Shown: positions 35,022 through 47,670, numbered from the stretch's first letter. The stretch is 64,000 nt of DNA from Whalleya microplaca (GCA_022497155.1 MU385715.1:1178001-1242000), one strand, 5' to 3'. The notes: generated by a model from the letters alone, not told the origin. Numbers and translations: made by a program.

Positions 35022-36056
35022 AAATCGATCGATTTATTACAAGGGACTTATTAGATGGGGGGGGGGGCAGGCAGGCCCGGGTGTGGCTAGGAAGTCGAGC
35101 GTTACGAATGCATTCCCGCACTGCACTTCCACATACGCTGTACTATATATACAATGTACGATTACTGTTTCGTACACATACCTACACATACTCCATATGT
35201 ACCCCGCAGTACTTCTGGATTAACCAATTACCTACATGGGAAGCATGCTAGCAAGCACGCAGGCATCGATGGATCAATGGATGAATGAGAAAGAAAGAAG
35301 AAAGAAGCAAGACATCCCATCGCTTGGGTTGTGATAGTTGTATAAGATGGGCAGCGGGCCGGCCATGGTTATTGTTCATGGCTGGCTGTATGTACGTATA
35401 TATGTGGGTGGTGAGTGGTCTAAAAGCAGACGACTGGCTGACTGGCTGGCTGGCGTTTCGGGGAATGGGCTGCATGGGGGCGCATCCATTCGTCAATCAA
35501 TCAATCAATCCAATATATATACATATGTATAGCTTTACCCGTGGTATTTGTTTTATATATAGGGGAATTGAGAAACGGTTGATCGTGTTCGTGTAAGTTG
35601 TAAGTAGTGAGGGGAGCAAAGAGGATGGACGAAGTATGGTTGAGACTTTCGGAAGACCCTCACTGAGCCAATGTCGATACGGTAAATGTAAACTAGGACT
35701 CATCTGGGTTTTCAGCTATAGTACGCTCCCATATATTGGGCATGTGGTATGATTTCAAAGCACACTGCCATGGAAATATTGGTTCTCATGCAGGCTATGA
35801 GAGCGGATGCAACGTTTAAGAGCGATCAGCCTCTAAAGAAGGATAAGCAGGGCTTCACGTCTCGCCCTTGAGTAGAAATGGAAGGAGGGGGAGGGGGTTG
35901 TAAGCAACCATATATGGACTGACTGGAAGGTATGCGCCTTTAACCCGTCCATATAGTTATCTTCCAACGATGATCTACCAATGTACTCCCCCGCCGTCTA
36001 GTTATAAAGTTACTTCACAACATGCGTCTGGATATCTTGTAAGCTCCACCCTTAAG
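35022..36056. other. intergenic region
   Basis: This is the nonaspanin 3' region with a run of nine Gs near 35057-35065 and short CAAT repeats near 35497-35510. I see no gene. Confidence 0.5.
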
Positions 36057-36418
36057 TTATCTAATTTTTGTATATGGTACGAATAATGGTGTTATAGAAG
36101 TAGTAATCTCTGGTCCTCCGCGGTCCACCGCTGCAAGGATGGCCTCGAGCCCGATGATCTGTGTCAGGTTGAGAACTGTCCGAATCCCCAGGAGCTCCGG
36201 AATGCCCTCTGGCTTCTGCAGCAGGACTTCGACGAGCAGCAGTCTCTGCTCATACTCAGTATCACGCACCATCCTATCATAGATCTCGAGAGAATATGTG
36301 TTTCCCTCACTGATGGTGAGGGAAATGCCCTTGATTCCTCGGTTGTGTGGGGTATGGTTCTCTTGCTGATAAAGGTGAGAAGTGAGAACAACTGTTAAAC
36401 TTCAATATTCTCTGCCAT
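36057..36418 (-). CDS. possible small protein divergent from the NLR
   Basis: The minus strand from 36365 to 36057 reads as a coding-like frame of 102 residues. It contains GIKGISLTISEGNTYSLEIY, then a leucine-rich helical part (RLLLVEVLLQKPEGIPELLG) and a C-terminal hydrophobic/Thr-rich tail. An ATG at 36418 followed by a 35-nt intron (36400-36366) would give 108 residues in frame, but this intron is shorter than usual. Otherwise the first in-frame ATG is at 36272, giving 71 residues. It lies head-to-head with the NLR, 102 bases apart. I do not recognise a family. Small partners next to NLRs are known in fungi, so the arrangement is suggestive only. Confidence 0.35.
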
Positions 36419-36520
36419 TCCTTACGTCTCTTAAAATTATTAAGGCAAATTCTCTATTTATAAAATTGTTTCGCTTGATGTGCTAAGAGTGCGCAGATTT
36501 CCACCGAGGCCGATGACAGA

Positions 36521-39425
36521 ATGCCCCGTGTCTCGAAGATCCTTAGAGACCTCGGGTTCAAACTGGAACTGTTCAATGGATACATGACGGAGGATACTGC
36601 TATACCGCAGCTTAGAGAAGGCGTCACTGACATCATGATCTATACCTTAGAGTTCCTGCAGAAAATTGTCAAGGTCTTCCGCGACCCCCTATTTAGTACG
36701 TAGATAGATATCACATGACGTGACTATAAAAAGCCCAACTACTAATACACCATCTCTAGACTCTCTGACAGACGATAATTGGCTCCCTATTGTGGCACTG
36801 TATAAGGATCTCGTTCAAGAGATAGACTCCTCGTCCCAGAGAATAGTCCAATTGGCGCAAATCCTCAAGCGCAATAACGAAAATGATGAACTCAAGAGAC
36901 TCCAGGATTTACTCTCTACCGATAGTAGTTCTTCTACTCACGCCCGGTTACCTTGCATGGTCTTGCCCACGTTTAAGGCGACTCAGATATTCGACCGCAA
37001 CAATCTGGTAGAGGAAATCGATCGTCTTCTTCACCGGCCGGATGCCGACCCTCACCAACCGCAATCTATCGCGCTTCACGGCCTGGGCGGTGTGGGAAAG
37101 AGCTACGTAGCACTCAAATACGCGCAGAGCAAGAGGCCGGAGCTCGACGCGATTCTTTGGATCTACAGCGAGACGCCGACGGCGATTGCGGCAAGCTTCA
37201 CGGACATCGCACTGCGGCTGGAACTCTCCGGGGCCAATCCGGAACATAGTGAGAAAAACCGGGTTCTTGTCCTCAGTTGGCTCCAGTCGACCAGTAAGTA
37301 ACCTAACCTAACATATCGTGTCAGTCGAATCCAGCTTACTTGTGTTATAGCCGCCAAATGGCTCCTCGTGTTCGACAACGCGGAATCCCCCGATGTGCTA
37401 CTGCGGTACTGGCCGCCGGCCTGCTCAGGGCTGATCCTGATCACGACGCGGAACCACAACCTAGCCTTCGAGCCCGCGGGCGGCGGCCTCGAGGTGCCGC
37501 ATTTCGACAGCCAGAGCGGCTCGGACCTGATCCTGCACCTGCTGCGCCTGAACATCTCTCAAGACCTGGCCGAGGCCGAGAGCAGCTCCGCCGTGCAGCT
37601 GTCCGAGCGCCTGAGCGGCCACGCGCTCGCGCTGAGCACCATGGCCGGGCTTATCCATCGGCGCCAGTGGACGATTCAGGAGTTCTTGAAGGTGTATGAT
37701 CGGGATAAGGAGAGGATCCATCTGAGGTCGCTGGATGCTATTTGGCACCTCTCGTTTGAGTCCCTGAGCCCGGAGGCGTTTAGGTTGCTGGGGATCTTGA
37801 GTTTTCTTATGCCGGATTCGATACAATATGATCTCCTCTACCGCGAGGATATGGTCGATCTCCCCTCGTTGATCTCGTTCTGTACAGATGATGATGAGTG
37901 TGTAATCCCTATTCCCCACCCCCTATCTTCTTTCCCCCCTCCCCCCGTTTCAAAGTACGTATTGATAACCGTCATTAGACTCTGGACTGCCATCAGTCGC
38001 CTTTTGGAGCTCGCCCTCATCAAAAGGGAGAGAGGGACAGGCTCCCTATCTATCCATCGTCTAGTTCAGACGCAGTTCCTTTTCTTCATGGATGTTTCCC
38101 AACGTCAAGCCGCCTTTTCACATGCCGCGACACTTCTCAATATAGCATTCCCGAACAAATCGAGGAGCTCTCACCAGATGTACGACACATGGAGCGTCTG
38201 TCGAAAGTACCTCCAACACGTACTCTCGCTCATAAGAGCCTACTCCAACGAGCAGGGGCTGGCTTCTCCATTGCGACCGACTAGGGAGTTTTGCGAGCTC
38301 CTAGTCCGCTGCGGACGGTACGTACCTGCCCGTTTATCCACGGACTTGAACTAAAGGCCACTACAGATATCTAGGGGAGATCGGCATGTACTCAGAGATG
38401 CAGGATCTTCTCGACGTTGCACTCGGCGCATACCATGCCTGGGAGCAGCGCGACGAATTCCCTCTTGTCCTGGCCGACCTCGAACGTCACCTCAGCGTTC
38501 TATGGCTGCAGCGTGGGGACTTCAGGAAAAGCGAAGACCATATGATACGGGCTCTTGAAATCGTGGAGAAAGATGCCGCTACGAACATTGCCGTGGTGCT
38601 TGCCCCTTACAACCATATGTCTAACGTTGTAGCTTCCGCTGGAAGATACGACGAAGCGATAATGTGGCAAGAAAAGGTCCTCGCACTTAGTGACAAGATT
38701 GAAGACGACTCGATGAAACGTGTGGCCCTGTTGAACTGCAACTTGGGCCGCGCGTTGTTCTTAGCTGGAAGAGTAGAGGAGGGGAAATCGAGACTGGAGC
38801 TGGCGAGAGACCAGTTCACGGGATCACAGAATTGGGCCATGTTGGCATTGTAAGTGGCTACCCTTCTCTCAGAATCATCGATATCCTCGAGCTAAACTAG
38901 ACTTAGTACTCTATTTTCCCTTGGGAACCTCTATTATTTCTGCGAGTCGGATGTAGATAGGGCAGAGAAACTTTACACCGAGGCGTACGATGTCTGGCTG
39001 AAGGAAGGCCAGGCGCCCACGAACGAGTTCGTCGTTTCTTGCCTTTATCGCCTGGGGTGTTGTTCTCTAGAGCACGAAGACTTTACGGAAGCAATGTAAG
39101 TTCGTTGCCTGCAATGCAATGGAATCTGAAGCTCTATTTCCACGAATTTTATCTAACACTGGGTGTTACCCATACTTCTAGTACTTGTCTAAAAAAGGCC
39201 CACACTATTGCGTCGACTCGAAAGCTGTACCTCCCTGGTGATGATATCCGAGTAAAAGCGAAACTTGCTCAAGCGCTATGCCAGGTTCCCACGTCTAGTC
39301 TAGAGGGAAAATTGATGCAGATCGACGTCGACAAGGAGCTGAAAATACTCTGTCAAAAGCTTGGCCTCGGCCCTCCCCCCGCTGAACCCGATTTTGATTG
39401 CTTTGTTTGTATCCTTTGGAGGTAG
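36521..39425 (+). CDS. NB-ARC/TPR NLR-like STAND protein
   Basis: Seven exons join exactly to 836 residues: 36521-36695, 36760-37293, 37351-37897, 37979-38317, 38367-38849, 38907-39095 and 39182-39425. The P-loop ALHGLGGVGKSYVAL is at about 163-177, Walker B KWLLVFDNAE at about 239-248, then LILITTRN and a GLPL-like GHALALSTMAG. A winged-helix region follows (SFESLSPEAFRLLGILSF). The C-terminal half has TPR-like helices (SVLWLQRGDFRKSEDHMIRA, ASAGRYDEAIMWQEKVLAL, GRALFLAGRVEEGKSRLELA). The frame stays open upstream to 36479, with a CGCAG acceptor at 36496, so an earlier exon with the effector domain may be missing. Such proteins are cytosolic sensors in fungal non-self recognition and cell death. 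The fourth intron (81 nt) is in frame and could be retained. Confidence 0.9.
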
Positions 39426-39500
39426 TGTGTATAGTATATCGTTGAAGTAGCTCTGAGACATAATTTTTAGAAGTACTGTAGATGATAGTTCATGAAGCCT

Positions 39501-40886
39501 TTACGGCTGGTTGCAGTGAATCGAAAAGTACAGCTGGCAAATGCCGACAATTGCCTGGACTAAGGAGAGACACATGGAGATTACTGCAATAGCCAACACG
39601 GCCCAAACTGTGTACCACTGAAGCGGATCTCTGTGGTCTCGCCACATATCCTGTATTCGAGTTGGCCTCTGTTGGCTAATATGTCTCTGTATCGCGTCCA
39701 GTTTCTCTCGAAAAAGAAAGAACTCGGCTTTGGAGTAATGCATGGGCTCGGGTCGAAACTGGTTGAGGTCAACCTGTAATTTACACAAAGGAAACTTCGG
39801 GATAGATCGACCACAGAGCTCCACGAGCAGCGGATCACATGTACTAAGAGCGCCTTGAGCATTCTTACGTTCATCCGTGTTGAATAGTTTTCGAGCTCGT
39901 CCAGTCTGCCCGAAGATGACTCGATATGACCGCAACACCTCCCGTTTGTACTCTTCAGCTAAATCGGCCTGCTGGTAGTATTCTGATATCATGCTGGGTT
40001 ACTGTCAGAAAGAGTATGTATAATTTTCGAGAGGTGTCCTTTACCGATCAAAGCAATTGTCTATTCCATTCACGTAGCTGAGAGCACACAGTGAGGGGAA
40101 CCGAAAAAGTCGTAAAGTCCGTGTCCTGGGATCAAAATCTAAGTGTTGGTCCAACGTGTCAACCCATTTGATTCGGACTCCGCCTATACTGCTGAGACTG
40201 GAGTAGTTTAGGTTCGAAACATATAGCTCACTAGTCTCGATTTCATTCCCCTGTTTTGTGCTGTCTGGCAGAATTACTCCTAACTTCTTCAGGACACTAG
40301 TGATTGGCCTCTTGACAAGGGGAAAAGGCTGTCTGGGAAAGTCTGATGATGCAAGTACCTGAAGGCTGTTGAGCGCTTTGAGGTCAACCTGTGGCTTGAA
40401 AAGCATGCTTAGCCATCCCAACATTAGAAATATAGCTTGTCCAATTTCCTTCTCAGACACTCTTTCATCAGTTACTTCATACAGCTCGCAAACTTGTACT
40501 ATTATATTTTCCACAGTTCGGTTCTTGCTCCTTGTCGCTTTGAGCGCGGTTGCAACCGCCCCAACGAACTCGACTCGATCTTTATCATCAACATTATTAG
40601 ACCCAGTTAGTCTGGAAAGTACAGGGTCCAGTAACTCAATCTGGTGGAGTTCAAGTTCTTGCTGAATATATTCAAGGTACGGATCGATCCATTCCAGGTT
40701 TCTGATTTTATCACCCTTGATGCTGAATATATGATCGAAGAGGGATGTGTTCGTCTTTGACTCTTGTGGAAGCGAGCTTTCCAAGTCTATGGTCTGTGGG
40801 GGTTTTTCGGTCGATGTTGCAGCGTAAATCTGTTTGAAACTGTTGAAACTTCGAATGATGGACGGGGACGGCATCATGCTCTGCAT
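39501..40886 (-). CDS. hypothetical protein with C-terminal membrane anchor
   Basis: Two exons (40886-40045 and 39993-39501) give 444 residues. The body is helical, with a conserved-looking segment GGVRIKWVDTLDQHLDFDPR followed by LRLFRFPSLCAL. The C-terminus has one strong membrane segment (VWAVLAIAVISMCLSLVQAI) and a short tail, so it is probably tail-anchored. Open sequence continues upstream of the ATG (GFIYHITVYPHGHM) behind a CTGACAG acceptor at about 40926, so a 5' exon may be missing. It is tail-to-tail with the NLR, 75 bases apart. I recognise no known domain. Proteins of this look occur widely as uncharacterised fungal proteins. Confidence 0.75.
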
Positions 40887-41301
40887 GTGGCCGTGGGGGT
40901 ATACAGTAATGTGATAGATGAAGCCCCTGTCAGAACATACACATTAGGACTGATGTTATTCCACGCTTATTACGGCGCCGAGGGGGGGACAATTCAGACC
41001 TTAGTCGAATGCAGAAGTTACATTATATGCACAACTTTGCTCTGGCTTGCTGTAGTCACACCCACCATCAAGTACTCAGGACTGATATCGAGAGCTGGTT
41101 GGCTGACATCAAATTAGGGCGCGGGGAAAGATGTTAAAAGCCTTGCTTTTCTACAACAGTGTCCCACGATACACTACCTTTCTTCTGTCTCATTCCATAT
41201 CCTCTGTATTTGTGCTTTGAGAATAAAAGAACGTCTTCACTATACATAGCCTCTGTTTTATACTGTAAAGTAGACAGTTCCAAGCTACTACACCGAACAA
41301 C

Positions 41302-41478
41302 ATGCGCCCCGACACTAAGCTCGAGCAGCCTTGGAAAAAGTGGTACAAACCCACTGCCACAGCCAAGGGAAAATACTTTGTCGTACCGCACATGGCTGCT
41401 GGAAATGCAGGCGACGGAGATTCCATTGCGGCTTCTGACGTGAATATGGACCCCAAGCCTAAGGACAACAAGAAATAG
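41302..41478 (+). CDS. possible small protein, 58 residues
   Basis: A short ATG frame encodes a basic, hydrophilic peptide with a plausible composition (EQPWKKWYKPTATAKGKYFV, then a Gly/Ala/Asp-rich part and KPKDNKK). The start context is AACATGC. It lies in otherwise empty DNA and could be the last exon of a longer gene or a small secretless orphan protein. A longer antisense frame covers the same bases, so support is weak. Confidence 0.3.
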   Translation: MRPDTKLEQPWKKWYKPTATAKGKYFVVPHMAAGNAGDGDSIAASDVNMDPKPKDNKK

Positions 41479-41955
41479 GACTACAGTACGTGCCGGGCAG
41501 CCTCGTCGTGTCAAGCAGGACTATTCACCTGTCTAACTATGCCCAGGGCTAGGAACCTCGCCCGAATTATTCTTGCAAGGGTGATCGTCAACTGTAAAAA
41601 TGACGTGGTGCGTGATGGGAAGACAGAATAAATCAAGACAAATGGGGACGAGGCTTAAAATAGATAACAAAGATGTTCTTAATTGGCGCAATATATGAAC
41701 TCAATGCTACACACCATCTGTACAGGCGCCCACGTGGTACTACGTAGCATTGGCCTCCGTTTCTGCCTAACCGACTCTGAGCCTTAGGGAATATCAGTAG
41801 AAGCCCCCTTCGTCCGCGGAGCCGCCTGTGAAATACATACCGACGTAACTGCCGGTGGCGATGATGTAACGTTATTAATAGAGTAAATTTCCTAAATGCT
41901 TGAAGCCTGATGATTGGCAGAAGACTCCATTGTTGCTAATCATTTGAGGCTAACT

Positions 41956-42989
41956 ATGGCGGCCTCGGAGGACAAGATGATTGTTTCACTGCCTTACCTC
42001 TCAAGAGATTCCACTTACCTTCACGAAAAGCCTTACGCGGTTGATTTTGATGTATCTGGGATTCCTGGTGCAAAGCCAACGAACCACATCATCGAGTTTC
42101 ACTCTACGCTGGTTCGAAATGGTCTCTTGCAGCCTGCTAAATTCACACTTCAGGATAATGGGTTTGAATTCCTGAAGGAGAAAACATCGATTGACCAGTC
42201 TAATGCTGTTGATGTTGGATTTCTTGCACAAATCTATATCTTCGAACTTATGGAAATTCTCAGGCGAAATTTCCCGGAATACAGAGAGTTCCGTTTTGTG
42301 GATTATCAGGTGCCAGTTCCACACCAATAGCTGTTATATTCAAGCATAGATGTCTAACCACGAATCATTAGGTTAGAAAGCGAAGTGAGAGCTTCCCTGA
42401 GATACCTGGAGCAGAGACAGCTTTCGCACAGCCGGCTTCACTTCCACATTGTGACTTTAGCACTCGAGGCTCTCTGATTAGGCTTGCCCAGGTACTGCCG
42501 GAAGAGAAACGTGCTAGCGATGAATTCGATTTAATCAAGTAAGAATTATTGACGTTAGATACTTGATATAGCTAACTATTATACCTAGTGTATGGCAGGT
42601 TATTGCTGGACCTAATAATGACTGGCCTCTAGCACTTTGTGACGCCCAATCTGTCCATCTAGGCGATGATGTTACTCCAAATGATGTGTTGCACGAAACT
42701 TCAGTGGGAGAAAACATGCTGCTGTATCACAACAATGCGCATCTCTGGTATTATATTCCTAATCAACAAGTCGATGATCTTATTGTATTCAGAAACTCCA
42801 ATTCCAAATCGAAGCGAGCAAGTGAGTGATCATCATCACAGGACTCTCTCTCTTCTTTTATTCATCTGCTGCCTATATATTGCTCGACACTAACAGCTGC
42901 AAGTCTCATTTCACGCTGCTGTTGATACTGGTATCCCAGGTCTTCCTCCTCGACAGAGTATTGAGACTCGATTTGCTGCATTCTGGTGA
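41956..42989 (+). CDS. AsaB/CmcJ-like oxygenase
   Basis: Four exons (41956-42309, 42372-42538, 42589-42821, 42904-42989) give 279 residues. The order SLPYLSRDSTYLHEKPYAVD, HCDFSTRGSLIRL, VWQVIAGPNNDWPLALCDAQ, WYYIPNQQVDDLIVFRNS and SFHAAVDT...PPRQSIETR follows the fungal family of AsaB (aspergillic acid), CmcJ (cephamycin) and NvfI. The His-x-Asp of the HCDF motif fits an iron-binding site, and NvfI is a known Fe/2-oxoglutarate enzyme. The likely role is hydroxylation, desaturation or methoxylation-type oxidation of a natural product. The last intron must end at GCAAG (42903) to stay in frame. The gene is next to the decayed amidase. Confidence 0.85.
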
Positions 42990-43702
42990 TACCTCAAACG
43001 TTTTCTGTTTACCTATACCGGGAGTATCAAGGCGTGCTTGTGGTGTAGTTCTGCAGCACATGCGATTCCGGTGGTGCATCCCTATTGGTGATAATGATGT
43101 GGGTGGCATTGAGCATGTGGTATTGCTACATGTACTGGTACGACGTTCTGATAACGGACGAATATTTGATTGGCTCGCATGTACACCTCTTACCTTTCAT
43201 GGTTTCTGGATGAAACGTCGGGTCGGTAAATATACTCTCATTTATTTCTACGCGCGAATTCCGTCTAATAAGAACGGAAGCTTGTGCATATAATATAATA
43301 AAAGATACCATAGTATGTTATAGGTGGCTCTGGTACGGATACCCTAACCTCTTGTAGTCCTATTACTTCGGCTCGATTTGCCAAGATGGCAATTGTCTAC
43401 ACCGACACTCTTCACCATACGTCATCTACAATACCATAGGCCGTGTAAACGAAAGTGGCTTAATTCGATCTAGACTTGAAAATTATCATCAAAATTGACC
43501 GTCTTGTTGTAGAACCACAGAACGATGACTGAGAAGGTATCAAGATGATCGTGAATGTTGGCACGGATCAATATATACTGTTACCGACTGATTTGGTATT
43601 AGCACTAATGGTCTATTTCATTGGATCGCCAGAAATGGGTCCCTTTTCCACCATATTCTCACTATACTAATATTTCAATAGCGCATACGGACGTCTTTCC
43701 TC
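42990..43702. other. intergenic region
   Basis: No separate gene is seen. The tail may include degraded 5' sequence of the amidase-like gene, but no start codon in frame can be found. Confidence 0.4.
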
Positions 43703-45962
43703 TCAAGTAAACAAGGCCCGAAAACACCGCAAGCAGTGCTCTTGATATCGATAGTCGGCGACGACACTAGTATTGATACAAACGAGATCATTCGAAAAAT
43801 CCAATATTTTGGTATCATTGATGATGTCTTCAATGACGACTTCCTAAGTGATACTCTACTGGTGCATTGGGCACAAGTCCCATGTTATAAGAAAGGGGTA
43901 CTGAGGTCAAAATTAAAGGGAACTCGGTTGATGGCAGGTAAAACATGGGAGTTGAAGAATATATTCACTGTTACAAGCCCTATGAGTACTTGTCGTATAT
44001 CGAACGGACCATACTTTCTATTGGGATCTAATGTGTTCCAGGCCTGGAAGTTGTGTGTGGATCGATTTTCATGCTTTCAGACCACCGTCATGCCGACCAG
44101 CTCGCAGTATGGGTAAGCAGGGATTTCACCCTTAGTAAAAGACCCTATTAATGTGTGAAGTTTTCGAACCTTAGACGCAATCGCACCTAATGGGATGGGA
44201 CAGGTAGTTGCTGTACCAAGCCGCACGTACCACACAGTTTCTACAGAGCAACCTCTAGCGGGTTTGCGAATTGCGATCAAGGATAATTTCAAACTCCAAG
44301 GTATCAAGACTGCGAATGGATGCCGATCATTCTTGAATACCTACACGGAGGATACAGAGACTGCTGACTTCGTGAAACGGCTCATTGATCTCGGGGCAGT
44401 GATAGTCGGGAAGACCAAGATGACAGCGTTCGCCTCCAGCGAGAAACCCTGTGATTGGTGGGACTTCCAATGCCCATTTAACCCGAGAGGCGATGAGCAC
44501 CTCAGTCCAGGGGGAAGCTCTACCGGATCCGCAACAGCAACTGCGGCCTATGAGTGGCTAGACTGTTGCTTGGGGAGCGATAGTGAGTTATGCTTCTACC
44601 TGAAGTCAAATGTATGATTAACTACTTACTCCTCAGCGTATGGAAGCGTTAGGGAACCTGCCGCCCAGAGTGGGGTATTTGGAATCAGATGGTCCACTGG
44701 CCTCTGGGGATCATCCAAAGGTCTCTATCCAAGCTCGCCGTGAGATTTGACTCTCCTGGGGTGTTTCTGGTATCAAGCCTAATTAATACGCAGCATATTT
44801 GATACGTTGGGATTCTTTTTTCGAAATCTAGACAAGTTGGAGTCATTCGCCAAAATATCGTTGGGTCCTTATGTCCATGAGTATCCCTCTGTGTGTTCCC
44901 CTTTCATTACTTGACCAGGGCATCGCTGATATACGCCTGGAGCGCCCCAAGAGCATCCTCTATCCGACCGACTTTTTCCCTCAACTGGAACCATGTCAAC
45001 AAAGGCTCATAGACGATTTTGTGGGAACTCTTGAGAGGCATCTCGGCATCAAGAAGACCGAATTTAGCATTGCTGGGAGATGGGAGGAATCTACCCCGGA
45101 AAAGGCGGAAGGCCAGTCTCTTGCAGAATACACGGTCAAGGTAAAAGCTTATCTTAAACTTATCTCGACCAAGCCTCACTGTGACATAGACAGGGTATAA
45201 CCCTTTCTACTATGATGGTTACCACCGATACGATACCTTTAGGAGAGATCACAAGGAAAAGTTTGGTAGACATGTTTATGTCTCCCCCCATATGGAATGG
45301 AAATGGTGAGGGACTTAAGACTGAGAGATCTTACCTTTCGTATTAACAATATTCTAGGGATCTTGGAGCTAAGGTGAAAGAAACTGACCGTCAAAATTCA
45401 CTTAAAGAGCTGGAAGTCTTACGTGAGTGGTTCGATAAGACGGTTATGCGCCATGATCCGAAGCGTGGGACTTCTTCTATCTTGATATTACCCGTTGGAC
45501 CTGGACAGCCGATTTACAGGGATATTTTCGTACCTCCAAAAGAGCGAATCGGTCTTGATGCATTAAGTTTGGGTGCTTGGCTGCGGCTTCCTCAGCTTGT
45601 GATACCTGGTGAGATTTCTATATGTCTACTACGATATACAATTGTGCTGATCCATTAGTTGGCCAAGTGCCATACAAATCTCGAGTGAGTGGAAGGAGGG
45701 AGTTCCTTCCGATTGCATGTTCTATTGCTGGAGCTTATGGTAGGCAGCACTATCTACCTTATGGCTGACGTTAACGTAAGTCGTAGGAAGTGATCTCAAC
45801 CTAATCCGTCTTGCAAGGGAGGCTTTGGCGTCGTCTGAGAGACCAACAGAGGTAGTCTGTGGTAGATATACATTCCCACCGCCAAGAGGCTCTCATGGGG
45901 AAAGTCCAAGGCCGAGTGAGGCATCCGATGATAGCTATTTACCATGCAAGGAGGAGATATGA
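43703..45962 (+). pseudogene. scytalone-dehydratase-like/amidase fusion, decayed
   Basis: The plus strand encodes the pieces of a fungal amidase-signature enzyme in the right order. They are an N-terminal part (NGPYFLLGSNVFQAWKL), VAVPSRTYH, AGLRIAIKDNF with the catalytic Lys, SPGGSSTGSATATAAYEW with the Ser-cisSer region, YGSVREPAAQSGVFGIRWST, PKSILYPTDFF, SSILILPVGPGQPIYRD and a C-terminal GQVPYKS. Several introns are intact. At three places, however, the phases cannot be joined: about 44105-44178, 44880-44930 and 45140-45200. No N-terminal ATG is found. The gene would have encoded an amide hydrolase or transferase of natural-product metabolism. Three one-base sequencing errors are an alternative. 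Confidence 0.7.
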
Positions 45963-47670
45963 AAGCCCGCTGTTACGAGCAAGGCACTCGTATCGAGAGT
46001 TATAGCCTTGATCAGTACGATATTCCTATGAAACGAAAAGGCAGATGGTAGTCTCTTGAAACATCACAGGATCACCCACTAGTTTGTCTCTTACCTGAGT
46101 TTGTCACATATCAGCGGAGGTCAAGAGGCCGAAAGCCTGCGAGATTAGTTAACTCAAAATGGATGTTGAAACCAATCTATTTGCTAGGTCAGGAAATTGG
46201 TAAATAAATTTCGATATAATTATCCGAGGAACTGGAACTCTTGTATTAATAAGCATGCATCGTTCGCTATTCAACCGAGCAATTATTCGCGGTTCTATCA
46301 TTGATTTAGTTGGCTTGAAATGGGCTGATTTTGATTGTAATTTTTTCTCGAAATTGGTATAATTCAATTCTAAGTTGATAATTCTTAATTACTCGCTCCA
46401 TATACTCGACCACAGCTGTGTCTGCTCAATTATCAAGAAGTCGTCCACCATCCCCTGCGGCAGCGGGCCCATCAATTTGAAAGGGGAATCGACTTGAATT
46501 GGCTTGAATCAATTGTTTCTAAAGAAGGTTGAATTAAATTGAGCTAAGTAAAGTTACAGCTGAGCATTGTTTGGATTGAATTGATGGGATCGCTACCCTG
46601 CGGGATCCGTCAGACTCGGCTGCCTTTTATGCTAGGTACATGTTAACTTAGCCCGTCCCGTCCGTCCTCCGTCCTACATGCAGTGGGGCCGGAATAGACC
46701 CACTCAACCCCTGAGCAACACCACCACGGCCCCTCAATCGTGACTTCTACTGTAGCTCGTCTGAGCCTTGCCTGGAGGTCATTACTGGGAGTCATTAGTT
46801 AACCCAAGTTAAGGGCGGGTAGGTCTATTTGTCCTCAAGACTAGTTGTAAGCATCAGCAAAAGGAGTCAAGGCGAAAGGAGTGTGAGCTAGAGCTTTCGG
46901 GTTATAGCTAGTTCGGAGCAAACGGAAGCCACATATTGACATCTCTACCCAGCTGCATCAATTCTAAGTTGCTCATTCTCGGATTTCGCCATGTACGGTC
47001 GCTTCCAATTCCAACAAAAATCCAAGTTTACGAGCTTTAACACGTGGTTATTCCCCTCGTTCTTGTAGCTTGTCCGCCACTATCCTTGCCAATGTCATTA
47101 CGTTCATATTGCTATCCATTAGCGTCAAGAAGGGAACATCTGCGCCTGTCGTGCTAAAAATGTACTGCCGCAGTTCCGCTGCCAGCATCGAGTCCAACCC
47201 GAAATTCGATAGAGGTGTCTTGACATTTAACTTGTCGATGGGAAGTAGTTACATAGTAGTTGTTACTTTAGCAAGTATCATCACTAGAGTCTAGCAAAGA
47301 GGGAGACCTCTTATATAAGCCACAGCTTGTGGGGCGTCACAGCCACCTGAATTGCCTATCAACCGCTCATCCCTGTAGTTTGACGAAAGTCGTTGGTTGT
47401 ACAAATGGAACTTCGGCTAGAGATCCTGCAGGATGTGATGAGATTGGCCAAAGTGTGACTTTAGTGATGTGGCCTACTTATGCGGGTTAAACTGAAAACT
47501 GGGGTTAATACCAGATTCCGAGAAAAAGGCTTTCAGCTTTCCAGCCTGCTTTACCTTATCTATGTCACGTTTACTTCTAGCTCACTTAGTCAAAGTTGAT
47601 CTCAACACAAAATTTTATTTGACACATTATTCAAGACCCCTTTCTATTGCTACTCTGAAGATTCGCAACC
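45963..47670. other. AT-rich intergenic region with degenerate repeats
   Basis: No gene is supported. At 46330-46590 the short words GAATT, TTGAATT and AATTGA recur many times in both orientations, which may be the remnant of a small palindromic element. The frame at 47070-47294 has no motif. Confidence 0.45.

Noticed and set aside
40764..41117. Plus-strand frame of 117 codons antisense to the tail-anchored protein gene
   Set aside because: Overlaps the 5' end of a better supported gene and has no recognisable features.
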